Below, one piece after another: positions 1-11,777 of a DNA stretch of 64,000 nucleotides (its first letter is position 1; each line of letters starts with the position of its first letter). This DNA comes from Girardinichthys multiradiatus (taxonomy: Eukaryota; Chordata; Actinopteri; Cyprinodontiformes; Goodeidae). The stretch spans positions 2,505,663 through 2,569,662 of the forward strand of contig NC_061811.1 of NCBI RefSeq assembly GCF_021462225.1, written 5' to 3'. A program made the position numbers and the translations under genes. The notes beneath the pieces are model-generated. The model was not told where the DNA came from, searched no databases, and saw only the letters and a program-made list of their open reading frames with translations.

Positions 1-675
1 GGTTGTATCTTGTTGCTATTCATTGCACTGTGACCTGGTTTCCCAAAAAAGCACCATTAAAACTTTATTTTTAGTCAAATTGTCACCTGGAATCCTAATA
101 AAAACAGGTGCTATTTTCTGCCACAGTAAGTGAGTGAATTTTTGACTGCCTTCTGCATCTGAATAGGTGAGGTGCATCCATCATCAACCAGACACCTGTC
201 ACACACATCTAGCATCTTGCACTACCATGGAGTCACAAATAAACACACACACACACACCGATGCACACACACTTAGATACACACTGATGCCATTCAGATG
301 GAAATGTATCCTTCATCTTAAGCCAGTCACAATCACACACTCTGAGGAAAAACACACACTGCGTATAAAGTGGCTCATACATGCACACGGGAGTCATTCA
401 GTCAGACAGCTGTATCCATCATTCAGCAGAGTACAGTCACAGCAGCAGTCACGTTAAACTAGCTTCTATTAGCAAGCGCTGTCAAGTCCCATTTCTTAGC
501 CAGGTAAGACCAGTTTATCTGGACAGCTTTCTTTATCAATGTTTCATTTTTTCTTCTGCAGACTGTAAGGCTGTGTGCGCAATATCTGGGGCGGTGGTAC
601 AATTGGTGTTAGGGGGATGGTAAATTTCACACATTTTATATATTATGTCTCTCTGGCTAACTGTTGTTTTAAACT
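1..675. other. No gene seen; CA microsatellite inside
   Basis: No conserved coding sequence was recognised. Short open frames here are low-complexity or unlike any family I know. A CA-rich simple repeat lies at about 240-275. Confidence 0.5.
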
Positions 676-835
676 GCAACAATATCCATCCATAGTTTAA
701 AACTGCTTATCCGTGCAGGTGACGGGGGCAGGGGCGAGTTCCTATCTCCAATGGTCACTGGGTAAGTGTAGGGTACAGCCTGGACTGGTTGATACTCCAT
801 CTCAGTGCACAACCAAAAAAGTCCAACAGACTTTA
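676..835 (-). repeat. Degenerate SINE-like 3' segment
   Basis: Read on the minus strand, this stretch resembles the 3' part of the repeat at 24884-25238 and 28433-28562 (a 'gagatagg...' core followed by a 'ggataagc' tail). It is much diverged and has no recognisable promoter half. It is probably an old 5'-truncated SINE. Confidence 0.4.
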
Positions 836-1205
836 CAGACTTAGAAATATTTAAGAACTTAAAAATTAAGTTTAACAATTTAATTAAACAGATTTTTTTC
901 AGCAACACAAATAAAAATAACTCATTTGGTTTAAGACAGACAGAAACAGTTTATTCTTCTTCATTTTTAAGTGCATCAAATGTTAGGGGTTAATTTAATG
1001 CATTTTTCATACTGTGGTCAACACTCAATATCCACTGTATATGTTCTACAGTACCACACTGACTGAAGTTTCAATGTTATTTTTTGTAACATAAATCAAT
1101 TAAACTATTATTGCGTAATTAGTGATTTAGATGGTTTAGTTGATGAAAATAATTGTCAACAGATTAATAAAGAATTATATATATAATATATATATTCTAT
1201 AATAT

Positions 1206-1268
1206 ATATATTCTAATGTCCCCTCGGGGATCAATAAAGTATCTTTGAATTGAATTGAATTGAATTGA
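1206..1268 (+). repeat. LINE-type 3' tail with (GAATT) repeats
   Basis: An 'aataaagtatctttg' segment is followed by tandem 'aattg' units. This is the usual 3' end of fish L2-like LINEs or the SINEs they mobilise. No coding part is attached. An AT-rich low-complexity run precedes it at about 1177-1215. Confidence 0.5.
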
Positions 1269-1273
1269 AGATG

Positions 1274-2874
1274 CAGGTCCTTCTCAAAATATTAGCATAT
1301 TGTGATAAAGTTCATTATTTTCCATAATGTAATGATGAAAATTTAACATTCATATATTTTAGATTCATTGCACACTAACTTAAATATTTCAGGTCTTTTA
1401 TTGTCTTAATACGGATGATTTTGGCATACAGCTCATGAAAACCCAAAATTCCTATTTCACAAAATTAGCATATTTCATCCGACCAATAAAAGAAAAGTGT
1501 TTTTAATACTAAAAACGTCAACCTTCAAATAATCATGTACAGTTATGCACTCAATACTTGGTCGGGAATCCTTTTGCAGAAATGACTGCTTCAATGCGGC
1601 GTGTCATGGAGGCAATCAGCCTGTGGCACTGCTGAGGTTTTATGGAGGCCCAGGATGCTTCAATAGCGGCCTTTAGCTCATACAGAGTGTTGGGTCTTGA
1701 GTCTCTCAACGTTCTCTTCACAATATCCCACAGATTCTCTATGAGGTTCAGGTCAGGAGAGTTGGCAGGCCAATTGAGCACAGTGATACCATGGTCAGTA
1801 AACCATTTACCAGTGGTTTTGGCACTGTGAGCAGGTGCCAGGTCGTGCTGAAAAATGAAATCTTCATCTCCATAAAGCTTTTCAGCAGATGGAAGCATGA
1901 AGTGCTCCAAAATCTCCTGATAGCTAGCTGCATTGACCCTGCCCTTGATAAAACACAGTGGACCAACACCAGCAGCTGACACGGCACCCCAGACCATCAC
2001 TGACTGTGGGTACTTGACACTGGACTTTTGGCATTTCCTTCTCCCCAGTCTTCCTCCAGACTCTGGCACCTTGATTTCCGAATGACATGCAGAATTTGCT
2101 TTCATCCGAAAAAAGTACTTTGGACCACTGAGCAACAGTCCAGTGCTGCTTCTCTGTAGCCCAGGTCAGGCACTTCTGCCGCTGTTTCTGGTTGAAAAGT
2201 AGCTTGACCTGGGGAATGCGGCACCTGTAGCCCATTTCCTGCACACGCCTGTGCACGGTGGCTCTGGATGTTTCTACTCCAGACTCAATCCACTGCTTCC
2301 GCAGGTCCCCCAAGGTCTGGAATCGGCCCTTCTCCGCAATCTTCCTCAGGGTCCGGTCACCTCTTCTCGTGTGCAGCGTTTTCTGCCACACTTTTTCCTT
2401 CCCACAGACTTCCCACTGAGGTGTCTTGATACAGCACTCTGGGAACAGCCTATTCGTTCAGAAATGTCTTTCTGTGTCTTACCCTCTTGCTTGAGGGTGT
2501 CAATAGTGGCCTTCTGGACAGCAGTCAGGTCGGCAGTCTTACCCATGATTGGGGTTTTGAGTGATGAACCAGGCTGGGAGTTTTAAAGGCCTCAGGAATC
2601 TTTTGCAGGTGTTTAGAGTTAACTCGTTGATTCAGATGATTAGGTTCATAGCTCGTTTAGAGACCCTTTTAATGATATGCTAATTTTGTGAGATAGGAAT
2701 TTTGGGTTTTCATGAGCTGTATGCCAAAATCATCCGTATTAAGACAATGAAAGAGCTGAAATATTTCAGTTTTTGTGCAATGAATCTAAAATATATGAAT
2801 GTTAAATTTTCATCATGACATTATGGAAAATAATGAACTTTATCACAATATGCTAATATTTTGAGAAGGACCTG
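1274..2874 (-). mobile_element. Tc1/mariner element, DD34E, long TIRs
   Basis: Inverted repeats of about 200 bp bound the element (about 1274-1480 and 2667-2874), both beginning CAGGTCCTTCTCAAAATATT. The right flank is TA. The left flank is TG, most simply a mutated TA target. The transposase lies on the minus strand and is frameshifted, so this copy is dead. A second element begins only 10 bp beyond its right end. Confidence 0.9.
1551..2546 (-). pseudogene. Tc1 (DD34E) transposase, frameshifted
   Basis: This is the cut-and-paste transposase of the element at 1274-2874. The start at 2546 (MGKTADLTAVQKATIDTL) gives an N-terminal helix-turn-helix. The catalytic D is in FSDESKF, the second D in FQHDLAPAH and the E in LNLIENLWD. 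I count 34 residues between the second D and the E, the classic Tc1 spacing. The reading frame shifts twice, near 2346-2391 and near 1990-2030, so three overlapping open frames are needed to cover the whole protein. The C-terminus ends normally at 1551. Family identity is secure; the protein cannot be made from this copy. Confidence 0.88.
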
Positions 2875-2884
2875 TATATATCTA

Positions 2885-4154
2885 CAGGGGTTGGACAATG
2901 AAACTGAAACACTTGTCATTTTAGTGTGGGAGGTTTCATGGCTAAATTGGACCAGCCTGGTAGCCAGTCTTCATTGATTGCACATTGCACCAGTAAGAGC
3001 AGAGTGTGAAGGTTCAATTAGCAGGGTAAGAGCACAGTTTTGCTCAAAATATTGAAATGCACACAACTTTATGGGTGACATACCAGAGTTCAAAAGAGGA
3101 CAAATTGTTGGTGCACGTCTTGCTGGCGCATCTGTGACCAAGACAGCAAGTCTTTGTGATGTATCAAGAGCCACGGTATCCAGGGTAATGTCAGCATACC
3201 ACCAAGAAGGACGAACCACATCCAACAGGATTAACTGTGGACGCAAGAGGAAGCTGTCTGAAAGGGATGTTCTGGTGCTAACCCGGATTGTATCCAAAAA
3301 ACATAAAACCACGGCTGCCCAAATCACGGCAGAATTAAATGTGCACTTCAACTCTCGTGTTTCAACCAGAACTGTCCGTTGGGAGCTCCACAGGGTCAAT
3401 ATACACGGCCGGGCTGCTATAGCCAAACCTTTGGTCACTCATGCCAATGCCAAACGTCAGTTTCAATGGTGCAAGGAGCGCAAATCTTGGGCTGTGGACA
3501 ATGTGAAACATGTATTGTTCTCTGATGAGTCCACCTTTACTGTTTTCCCCACATCCGGGAGAGTTACGGTGTGGAAAAGCCCCAAAGAAGCGTACCACCC
3601 AGACTGTTGCATGCCCAGAGTGAAGCATGGGGGTGGATCCGTGATGGTTTGGGCTGCCATATCAAGGCATTCCCTTGGCCCAATTCTTGTGCTAGATGGG
3701 CGCATCACTGCCAAGGACTACCGAACCATTCTTGAGGACCATGTGCATCCAATGGTTCAAACATTGTATCCTGAAGGCGGTGCCGTGTATCAGGATGACA
3801 ATGCACCAATACACACAGCAAGACTGGTGAAAGATTGGTTTGATGAACATGAAAGTGAAGCTGAACATCTCCCATGGCCTGAACAGTCACCAGATCTAAG
3901 TATTATTGAGACACTTTGGGGTGTTTTGGAGGAGCGAGTCAGGAAACGTTTTCCTCCACCAGTATCACGTAGTGACCTGGCCACTTTCCTGCAAGAAGAA
4001 TGGCTTAAAATCCCTCTGACCACTGTGCAGGACTTGTAGATGTCATTCCCAAGATGAATTGACGCTGTATTGGCCGCAAAAGGAGGCCCTACACCATTCT
4101 AATAAATTATTGTGGTCTAAAACCAGGTGTTTCACTTTCATTGTCCAACCCCTG
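2885..4154 (+). mobile_element. Tc1/mariner DD36E (Incomer-type), copy 1
   Basis: The element is 1,270 bp, flanked by TA on both sides (2883-2884 and 4155-4156). Its ends are inverted repeats starting CAGGGGTTGGACAATGAAAC. A second copy of exactly the same length lies inverted at 39598-40867. This copy carries a transposase with two C-terminal stop codons. Confidence 0.92.
3071..4102 (+). pseudogene. DD36E transposase, two late nonsense codons
   Basis: The frame from ATG at 3071 matches the intact transposase at 39650-40681 over 322 residues with roughly 20 amino-acid differences. It then meets a TAG at 4037, where the other copy has Tyr after QDL. A second in-frame TGA follows where the other copy has Arg in FPRRID. 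The frame would otherwise run to the stop at 4100-4102. The catalytic triad (FSDEST, QDDNAP, and the E of SIIETLW) is intact, so only the last 21 residues are lost. Whether the truncated protein retains activity is unknown. Confidence 0.88.
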
Positions 4155-4156
4155 TA

Positions 4157-6829
4157 CATCTACATTGTTATCCCAATGCAAGGAACCAAAACATTAATAA
4201 CTGTTTAGAAGTAGGGGTGCATAAACGTTGTACTGGGACTAAATGTAAAATAATTTCTAATCCTCCTGTAACACTGTATGCACTGTGATGTGATCATTAA
4301 ACATTCTAATCTGACAATACTTTGACTGGAGTGTTGTCTGTTTCTCAAGGACATTAATTTTCTGTTAGGGACTCCTGTAAGAGAAATATAAAGCCTTGGA
4401 ACATCTCAGCTTGCTTGGAAGTCTGCAGGCAAATAACAATCAGGCAGAGGCTGCTAGAAGACGAGGTAGGTTTTCTTAAAAGCTTTGGAGCCAAAGGTCA
4501 TAGTGCAATTGTAGTGCATACACTTGGAAATGTCCAGCAGATGTTTACATGAACATCAAATATTCTCCTGTTTTGTCCAGTCAGCTGGTGAATTTAGAAA
4601 GCATTTGTCATGGCCAGGACATTTACTGTTTGTAAAAGAATGTAAATTCCCAGATGTACTGTTTCATAAATTAAAGCAGCAGCTCAAGCCTCTGCAGTCA
4701 AATATACATTTAAAGGAGATAAACTGCTTCAGGTAATACATATCCATGTTTCTCTTAATGTCAATCAGATTTAGTTGGTGTTTGACAATGAAATAACTGA
4801 TTATAAATAATATTGCTGTGTGGTTATCTTTATGGTTTTTACTCCCCTTGAGTTTTGAATTTGGCTTTGTCTACCCCTGAACACAAAGTGCAGTAATTTT
4901 TGGCCATGTCTCTTCCTCCCAGTGCCTTCCAGTTCTACCTTTTTGTCAATACATTTTTTATTTATTTCTGTCTGCTTTTTTCTCTGAATCTTTGTTCTTA
5001 TCACATCATTTTCACCAGATTGTTTTAGTTTGCGAATGTGGACTCAAACCACAGCCAAGCCCAGTTTTGTTTCTCTTGTGTTCTGTGTTTTGCACAGTAA
5101 TCCCTCAAACTCTTATGCACTCCAGATCCATTACTGCCTGCTGAGCTCATCCAGCCTGTCTGCACCTCTCAGTTCCAAACCATTCTCCAATCAGCCACCT
5201 GCTCAAGTCGTCCTTTCTAAAATGCCTTCTGCTTCACTCTCTCATCATGCTCTTCAGCCACAGTCAGGTCTCACTCTGATCACAGTATCTTAGTGCTCCT
5301 ATATTTTCAGTAGCAGCTTCTTCTAACTTGCCAGGATGTTTTTTGTTGTTGTTTTAGCTCTTCACTCACAATCAATTTAAACCCGAGGTAAAGCTGCTTC
5401 TTTCTAAAAATTCAGTTGGATTCTGTCTTTATCAGCTACACAAAAACCTAACAGTATCAGGAATTGGGTTCCTTTTGATTTTCAGCTCCTAGTGTAATGG
5501 AAAATTCTTTTAAAATGCTCCGACCTTCCCTTTACCTCTCTCACCTCTGACCTCTGTGCTTGGTTACTTAAGAGGCGATGGGCTCTAAATTCATTATCGG
5601 GAGTTTATGGTTAACACTCCCTGAAGTATTATATCTCAAGGGATAGTAGACGGGTGCTCTCATAAATAACCTTGTTACCTCTGACCCGGGGTGGGGTATA
5701 GGGGCTATATTTCCAAACTCTTTTAATTTGAGTAAAACTCTTTTATACCACATACTGGTATAAATACTGTTTGTAAATTCTGTTTGGTGCTCTGCTTTAC
5801 TGACTAAGCTCAGTGACACGGTCTTCAAATGCTGTATGCCTTTGAATAAACTTATAAAAACAAAGTCCGGTATTTCTCTTGTTAATGAGTTGTCTTCTTT
5901 CCCACTTTGATAAGAAAAATCCACAACACTAGTCAGATCGGTTGAGAAAGTTAAGACATACTTTTGAGATGGTGATTAATCTTGTGCATCATTATAAAAA
6001 CACTGATAAATGATTTCACCCTAAAACTGAAATTCCCAAACACTGATCAGGAATATTAAATTTAACTTACATTTGATTTCCCCTGAGATTAATAAAGTAT
6101 TTTTAAATCGGAATGGAAATGACTTAAATAATATTGACCACTGGCAGGTGAAGTAAACAACACAAACTCTCTCTAATTGTTGCACCTGTTAGTAAGTGGC
6201 ATATGTTAGGCAGCAAGTGGACATTTTGTCCTCATAGCTTGATGTGTTAGAAGCAGGAGAAAAAGGCAGCGCGAGTATGACAATATTAAAGCAGACTTTT
6301 CAAGCAATGAAAAGTTTTCCAATCTTTCATTTATGTGCTATGCGTTATGTATGTAGGTATGTATGTATGTATGTGAATTGGCCACAATAACAGCTGTTAA
6401 GATTTGTGACCAATCACACGTTTCATCTAGTTTAGTCGATCAACTAAAATTTACAACCCTTTCCTTTCCTTTCCTCTCCTCCAACATTGCATCATTTCAA
6501 GTTTTTATTTCATCATATGAAATTAAACTTCTGAGTTAATATTTAAGTATTTTTTCTGCTATTCTTGTTGTTTTAGTGACCTCTACTTTTACTATGTCTT
6601 GTGACAGAATTGAACTTCAGTTTTTGTTTTGTGTTGTTTTTTTACATAAATATACATACTGAAATCAGTTTTAGCAAGGAGAATGTTAAAATATGTTACT
6701 GTCAAAAGTTTTTCCTTCCCAATTTTCACATGTTTTTTGTGTATCACTCTAGGGTTCTTGAAGTTAATCAAACCTACACCACTTGTTTACGGTAAGATTA
6801 CCTAACCTGTGCTGTTGTATATTATGAAA
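4157..6829. other. Unassigned, no gene recognised
   Basis: I see no conserved coding sequence. The stretch holds a GTAT-type tetranucleotide repeat at about 6348-6376 and an 'aataaagta' LINE-like tail remnant near 6078-6105. Open frames here are short and unlike known families. Confidence 0.5.
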
Positions 6830-6835
6830 AACCCC

Positions 6836-6995
6836 TCTGGGACAGGCAATAGAGGCAGTTCAACCTCGAACCCTTATGGGACAGGCAGTAGAGGCAGTCC
6901 AACCTCGAACCCTTCTGGGACAGGCAGTAGAGGCAGTTCAACCTCGAACCCTTCTGGGACAGGCAGAGGCGGTTCAACCTCGAACCCCTTTCGAA
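6836..6995 (-). repeat. 39-bp coding minisatellite (EGFEVELPLLPVP)
   Basis: Four tandem units of about 39 bp (the last is shorter) start at about 6836. Read on the minus strand each unit codes EGFEVELPLLPVP or a close variant. Related units (REGFKDEPPLIQV) occur at 8497-8620 on the minus strand, and degenerate ones at 63480-63620 on the plus strand. The array is therefore the C-terminal part of the repeat protein, cut off by the L2 insertion. Confidence 0.75.
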
Positions 6996-7023
6996 ACTGA
7001 CACATGGATGGAAGGTGGTTCAT

Positions 7024-7304
7024 TTAAAATTCTCCTCCTCACATATAAAGCCCTTAATGATCTAGCTCCATCATACATCAGAGATCTGATTGGTCCATAT
7101 GTTCTTAACAGAGCACTTCGTTCTCAGACTGCAGGTTTACTGGTGGTTCCTAGAGTCTCTAGAAGTAGAATGGGAGGCAGATCCTTTAGTTATCAGGATC
7201 TTCTCTTGTGGAACCAGTTCCCAGTTTTAGTCCATGAGGCAGACACCCTGTCTACTTTTAAGGCTAGGCTTAAAACTTTCCTTTTTGATAAAGCTTATAG
7301 TTAG
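7024..7304 (+). pseudogene. L2 reverse transcriptase C-terminus
   Basis: About 93 residues are open to the stop at 7304: KILLLTYKALNDLAPSYIRD through to LKTFLFDKAYS. This is the conserved tail of fish L2-type ORF2, downstream of the catalytic RT domain. The match with the minus-strand RT ending at 57468 is close over the whole stretch. It is a truncation fossil and cannot act alone. Confidence 0.85.
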
Positions 7305-8494
7305 AGTGGCTTATTTTATTAGGGAAGGAGCCTTCCTCCCTCCCTGTTTGTTGGAGTAAGGGGGAGTCAGGTTTAGCCTAAACCGGCTCAGTTATGGTTT
7401 CTGCTACCTGTATGACCCCTTCTGTTTTCCAATGGTTATAATCAGTCTGACAGAGAGAGGTACCCCAATCCTTGTGGTTTTTAGTAGAACAATGACCATC
7501 AGTGGGACCCTTTGTGGGGTTCCTTGAGATGACATTGTTGTAAATAAGCGCCGTTTAACTAAATAATCTGAACTGAAACTATCTGTGTAGTTATGCTGCT
7601 ATAGGCTTAGGCTGCTGGAGGACATAACAACCACTTTCACCCTCTCCGCTACATTCTCACACTACTCTCCAATTTTGCATTATTTGCTGTTATTTCAGTT
7701 TTTAACTTTATGTTCTCTCTCTTTTCTCTTCCTAGAAGCTAAACCTGGCCTGGCTCTGTGTCTACCTGTGACACCTTTCTGGAGAGGGGCATCGTCCAAG
7801 CTTCTGCTGGCAACAACTTATTGCTCACCCTCTACCGATGATCCACATAGCCCTGTCTTTTAGTGTTTAACCCTTTCTCTCTCCTAGACATGGCTACTGA
7901 CTGAGCTTCTACTGTGACTAACTCTATGTGCTCTCTTTCAGACTCTAACCTTGAAAACTGGCTCAGAGTTTATCTGTTCTTTCTTTCTAGGTGAAACAAC
8001 TAAAGGAGTTACATCCATTAACATTTACTTTTCCTTCCCATAGAAAGTACTCCTGGATCAGTGCTTCTTTGTTCTCTTTGTGTCTCTGCTCTGTTCTCTC
8101 AAACCCCAGTCGGTTGTGGCAGATGGCCGCTCACACTGAACCTGGTTCTGGTTCTGCTGGAGGTTTCTTCCTGTTAAAAGGGAGTTTTTCCTCTCCACTG
8201 TTGCTACATGCATGCTCAGTATGAGTGATTGCTGCAAAGTCAACGCCAGTGACTGTCCACTGTCTCTACATGTTCATCCAGGAGGAGTGAATGCTGCAAG
8301 TCACTGACTGGATGCAATCTGCTGGGTTTCCTTAGATAGAAAAACTTTTTATCCAATTTGAATAAAAAGCTAACTCCGACTGCACTGTTCAATTGTTAGG
8401 ATTAATTGGAATGTATGTGCCTGAATGTTGTGAAGTGCCTTGAGACAACATATGTTGTGAATTGGCGCTATATAAATAAAACTGAATTAAATTC
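7024..8494 (+). mobile_element. L2-clade LINE, 5'-truncated (copy A)
   Basis: The 3' end of a reverse-transcriptase ORF (to 7304) is followed by a 3' UTR of about 1.2 kb that ends in an 'aataaaactgaatt' tail. The same UTR recurs at 9735-10945 (-), 29182-30178 (+) and 45498-45814 plus 56865 onward (-). It interrupts the repeat protein, whose coding units lie on both sides. A short direct repeat TTCAT at the two junctions may be the TSD. Confidence 0.85.
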
Positions 8495-8496
8495 AT

Positions 8497-9514
8497 CCTG
8501 GAAACCCTCTCTAAACACTGGAACTTGGATGAGAGGCGGTTCACCCTTGAACCCCTCCCTGAACTCTTGAACTTGGATGAGAGGCGGTTCGTCCTTGAAC
8601 CCCTCCCTGGACTCTTGGATCTTGGGCTTGGCTGCCTGCTGAGGCTCTGAAGGCTTGGCTGCCTGCTGAGGCTCTAAAGGCTTGGCCGCCTGCTGAGGCT
8701 CTAAAGGCTTGGCTGCATGCTGAGGCTCTGAAACAAGATCCTTTGAGTCTTGCGCTGCTTTAACGGCCATGAGAAGAGGGTTGAAGGGACCTCCAGTGGA
8801 GACTGGAGCTGGAGCGTCGAGCCATCCCTCTGCAAGAAACTCAGCTTGCAGAACTGAGTGCACCAAGTTCAAATCCTGTGGATAGATCATCAGAGGGAAC
8901 ACACTCCAGGCAACAATACTCCATAAGTTCCCTCTTAACTTCATCCAGCCCGGCCTAAACCCATGCAGGAGCTGGAGGCCGCACCGACGACCGGAGACCT
9001 GCAGAGGGCTCTGGGTGACCGCCCACCAACTCCGGGGAGACAGCCGCGAGGAGGCCATGGTGGACGGACCCTCCGTAGAGGAGTAGAATGCGCCCGTCCA
9101 AACCTCTCCAATGATGACTGCCCTCTGGTGACGACGTCGTCCTGGGCGGGAGCCAAACCTAGTGGGAAATACGGCCAAAACTGGAGTTGCTACAGACGTG
9201 AGTGGCTCAACTAGAGCCACTGCGAACGTGGAGGACTCGGCCGGAGCCGCTGTAGCTGCCATGGAGCGCTTGCGGTGAGGACAATGTCGCTCTGAGGAGG
9301 AGTGAGCTGGAGTGAAGCAGTTCTGACCCGGCTTGAAATCCGTAGATGCCCGGTCGGTCTCAACGAAGCACTTCTCCATCTCTTCCAATAATAAGGGCGA
9401 GGGAGAAATTTCCACCTCCTCTCCAAACAAAGCCCGTAGGGTTTCCTCCTGCTGACGCATCCACTCCTTAAGCTCTTTTGCTTCGCCTGCTTGGTCCTTT
9501 TGGCTGGTTCCTAA
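8497..9514 (-). CDS. Repeat protein of LTR-type element (gag-like position)
   Basis: The open frame is about 340 residues and runs directly from the LTR end. The frame reaches 9520, but only through a GTG inside the LTR; the first in-frame ATG follows LKEW. The N-terminus is charged (WMRQQEETLRALFGEEVEIS). A Pro/Ala/Ser-rich middle follows, then four to five QQAAKPLEP units, then REGFKDEPPLIQV units. The C-terminus runs into the L2 insertion and continues as EGFEVELPLLPVP repeats at 6995-6836. A relative lies at 63073-63756. The position just after an LTR is where gag normally sits, but I recognise no capsid, zinc knuckle or protease. Function unknown. Confidence 0.55.
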
Positions 9515-11777
9515 TGTCACGTTCTGGGTTTGCGGCGGACTAAAGCAAAACTGAACTTAATCATAGGTTGTGAACGGAAGGAACCAGCGAAGAACAATAA
9601 AAACAAAATCAACTAATATACAGAGGGTAACAAAGGCAGATAATCGAAATAACTAGGAACAGGTGTGACATGGAAGCAGGGATACTGAAGGAACAGGTGA
9701 AACTAATACAAAGACTAAAAGAATGCAGAAGTGACTATTCAATTCAATTCAGTTTATTTATGTAATGTCAATTCACAACATGTTATCTCAAGGCACTTCA
9801 CAACAGTCAGGTACATACATTCCAATTAATCCTAACAATTGAACAGTGCAGTCGGAGTTAGCTTTTTATTCAAATTGGATAAAAAGTTTTTCTATCTAAG
9901 GAAACCCAGCAGATTGCATCCAGTCAGTGACTTGCAGCATTCCCTCCTCCTGGATGAGCATGTAGAGACAGTGGACAGTCACTGGCGTTGACTTTGCAGC
10001 AATCCCTCATACTGAGCATGCATGTAGCAACAATGGAGAGGAAAAACTCCCTTTTAACAGGAAGAAACCTCCAGCAGAACCAGTGTGAGTGGCCATCTGA
10101 CACGACCGACTGGGTGTTTGAGAGAACAGAGCAGAGACACAAAGAGAACAAAGAAGCACTGATCCAGGAGTACTTTCTATAGGAAGGAAAAGTAAATGTT
10201 AATGGATGTAGCTCCTTTAGTCGTTTCATCTAGAAAGAAAGACCAGACAAACTCTGTGCCAGTTTTCAAGGTTAGAGTCTGAAAGAGAGCACATAGAATT
10301 AGTCACAGTAAAAGCTCAGTCAATTTCCATGTCTAGGAGAGAGAAAGGGTTAAACACTAAAAGACAGGGCTATGTGGATCATCGGTAGAAGGTGAGCATT
10401 AAGTTGTTGCCAGCAGAAGCTTGGACGATGCCCCTCTCCAGAAAGGTGTCACAGGTAGACACAGAGTCAGGCCAGGTGTAGCTTCTAGGAAGAGAAAAGA
10501 GAGAGAACATAAAGTTAAAAGCTGAAATAACAGCAGATAATGCATAATTGGAGAGTAGTGTGAGAATGTAGCAAAGAGGGTGAAAGTTGTCATTATGTTC
10601 TCCAGCAGTCTAAGCCTATAGCAGCATAACTACAGAGATAGTTCAGGATAACCTAAGGCACTCTAACTATAAGCTTTATCAAAAAGGAAAGTTTTAAGCC
10701 TAGCCTTAAACGTAGACAGTTTGTCCATCTAGAGCCCACTGATGGTCATTGTTATACTAAAAACCACAATGACTGGGATACCTCCCTCTGTCAGATTGAT
10801 TATAACCATTAAAAAAGAGAAGGGGTCATACAGGTAGCAGAAATGGAGGGTGTGTTTGCACCTCAACCATAACTGAGCCGGTTTAGGCTAAACCTGACTC
10901 CCCCTTACTCCATCCAACAGGGAGGGAAGAAGACGGAGGTAAAAATAAGGAAGATAGCTCAGGATAACCTAATAGACTAATAAACAATACCTAAGCAAAA
11001 ACTATAAACACAAATAAATAACCAAAAAAGGCAGAAGAACCTAGAATAATCATTAACTAAAGTAAACTGAGAAACTAGAGGGAACACAAGAAACATCACA
11101 ACCTAGATCTAAGAAACTGACAAAATAAGAATTAACAAAAGAAACCATAAAGACAGCCTAAGTATAAAAGAAAACAAACATAAACCAACACTGACTGAAA
11201 TAACTGGAAAGAAAGCAGAGAACGTGAGGACTAGAATAAATACGAACCTAGATGTAAACAATAACCAAAGCTAACCTATCATGAGGGACTGGAAGAATAG
11301 AAATTAACTCGAGGAACTAAGCTAGAAAGGACTACAATTAAAAAGGGAACTAACACAGAGAAAATAATAACTGAAGGGGAAACTAATGACAAACAGAGGA
11401 AACAAGACTAATAAACTAGAAGAGTGCAAAAAGAGAACAAATACCTAACCATAAATAAACACAGAGATACTAAACAGGAAACTAAACTAGAGAACCCAAG
11501 GAAGCCAGAGAACTATAATAATAATAATAATAATCATCATCATCATCATCATAATCATAAGAAAAACCATACCAAGTAATAAAAAAGCAACCACTTAAAA
11601 AACTAAAAGCGAGGGGAGAGAAAACAACAACAACTAGGAGGCAGGAGAGAGAACAAAATGAACAGGGAGCAAGATAAATAAACAAACATGACTACAAAAC
11701 CCAAAATAGAAACATCTAGACAAAAAGTAAACAAACACAAAACCACAAACCAAAGTCCAAAATGTCGCACCCCGACA
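9515..11777 (-). repeat. LTR of repeat-protein element, copy A
   Basis: The block is bounded by TGTCGGGG...CGTGACA on the minus strand, with CCTAA and CCTAT flanking it. Because the internal region follows on one side, that near-match may be chance. The unique part is about 1.05 kb; the rest is an L2 copy at about 9735-10945. Its right half is rich in 'aactaaactag'-like purine tracts. A TAA/TCA microsatellite sits at about 11513-11557. Confidence 0.65.
9735..10945 (-). mobile_element. L2-clade LINE 3' UTR (copy B)
   Basis: This is a minus-strand copy of the same 3' UTR as at 7305-8494, starting with its 'attcaattcaattcagttt' tail at about 9735. Only the last few RT codons (LKTFLF...KAYS) remain, near 10670-10720. 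It lies inside the LTR at 9515-11777 and so inserted after it. Confidence 0.8.

Larger units (their letters stand above)
6830..11777 (-). mobile_element. LTR-type element with repeat protein, copy A
   Basis: On the minus strand an LTR-like block (11777 to 9515, starting TGTCGGGGTG and ending CGTGACA) is followed directly by a coding internal region (9514 to about 8495). The internal region resumes at about 7023-6830 after an L2 LINE insertion. The same order, LTR then repeat-protein region, recurs on the plus strand at 61962-63791. A third LTR, solo with a perfect 5-bp TSD, lies at 45815-56859. No pol gene is seen, so the family looks non-autonomous or gutted. Confidence 0.65.

Noticed and set aside
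8497..9514. Host gene coding a Gln/Ala/Pro-rich protein
   Set aside because: It abuts an LTR, has a second copy after the same LTR at 63073 and lacks exons. It belongs to a transposable element.
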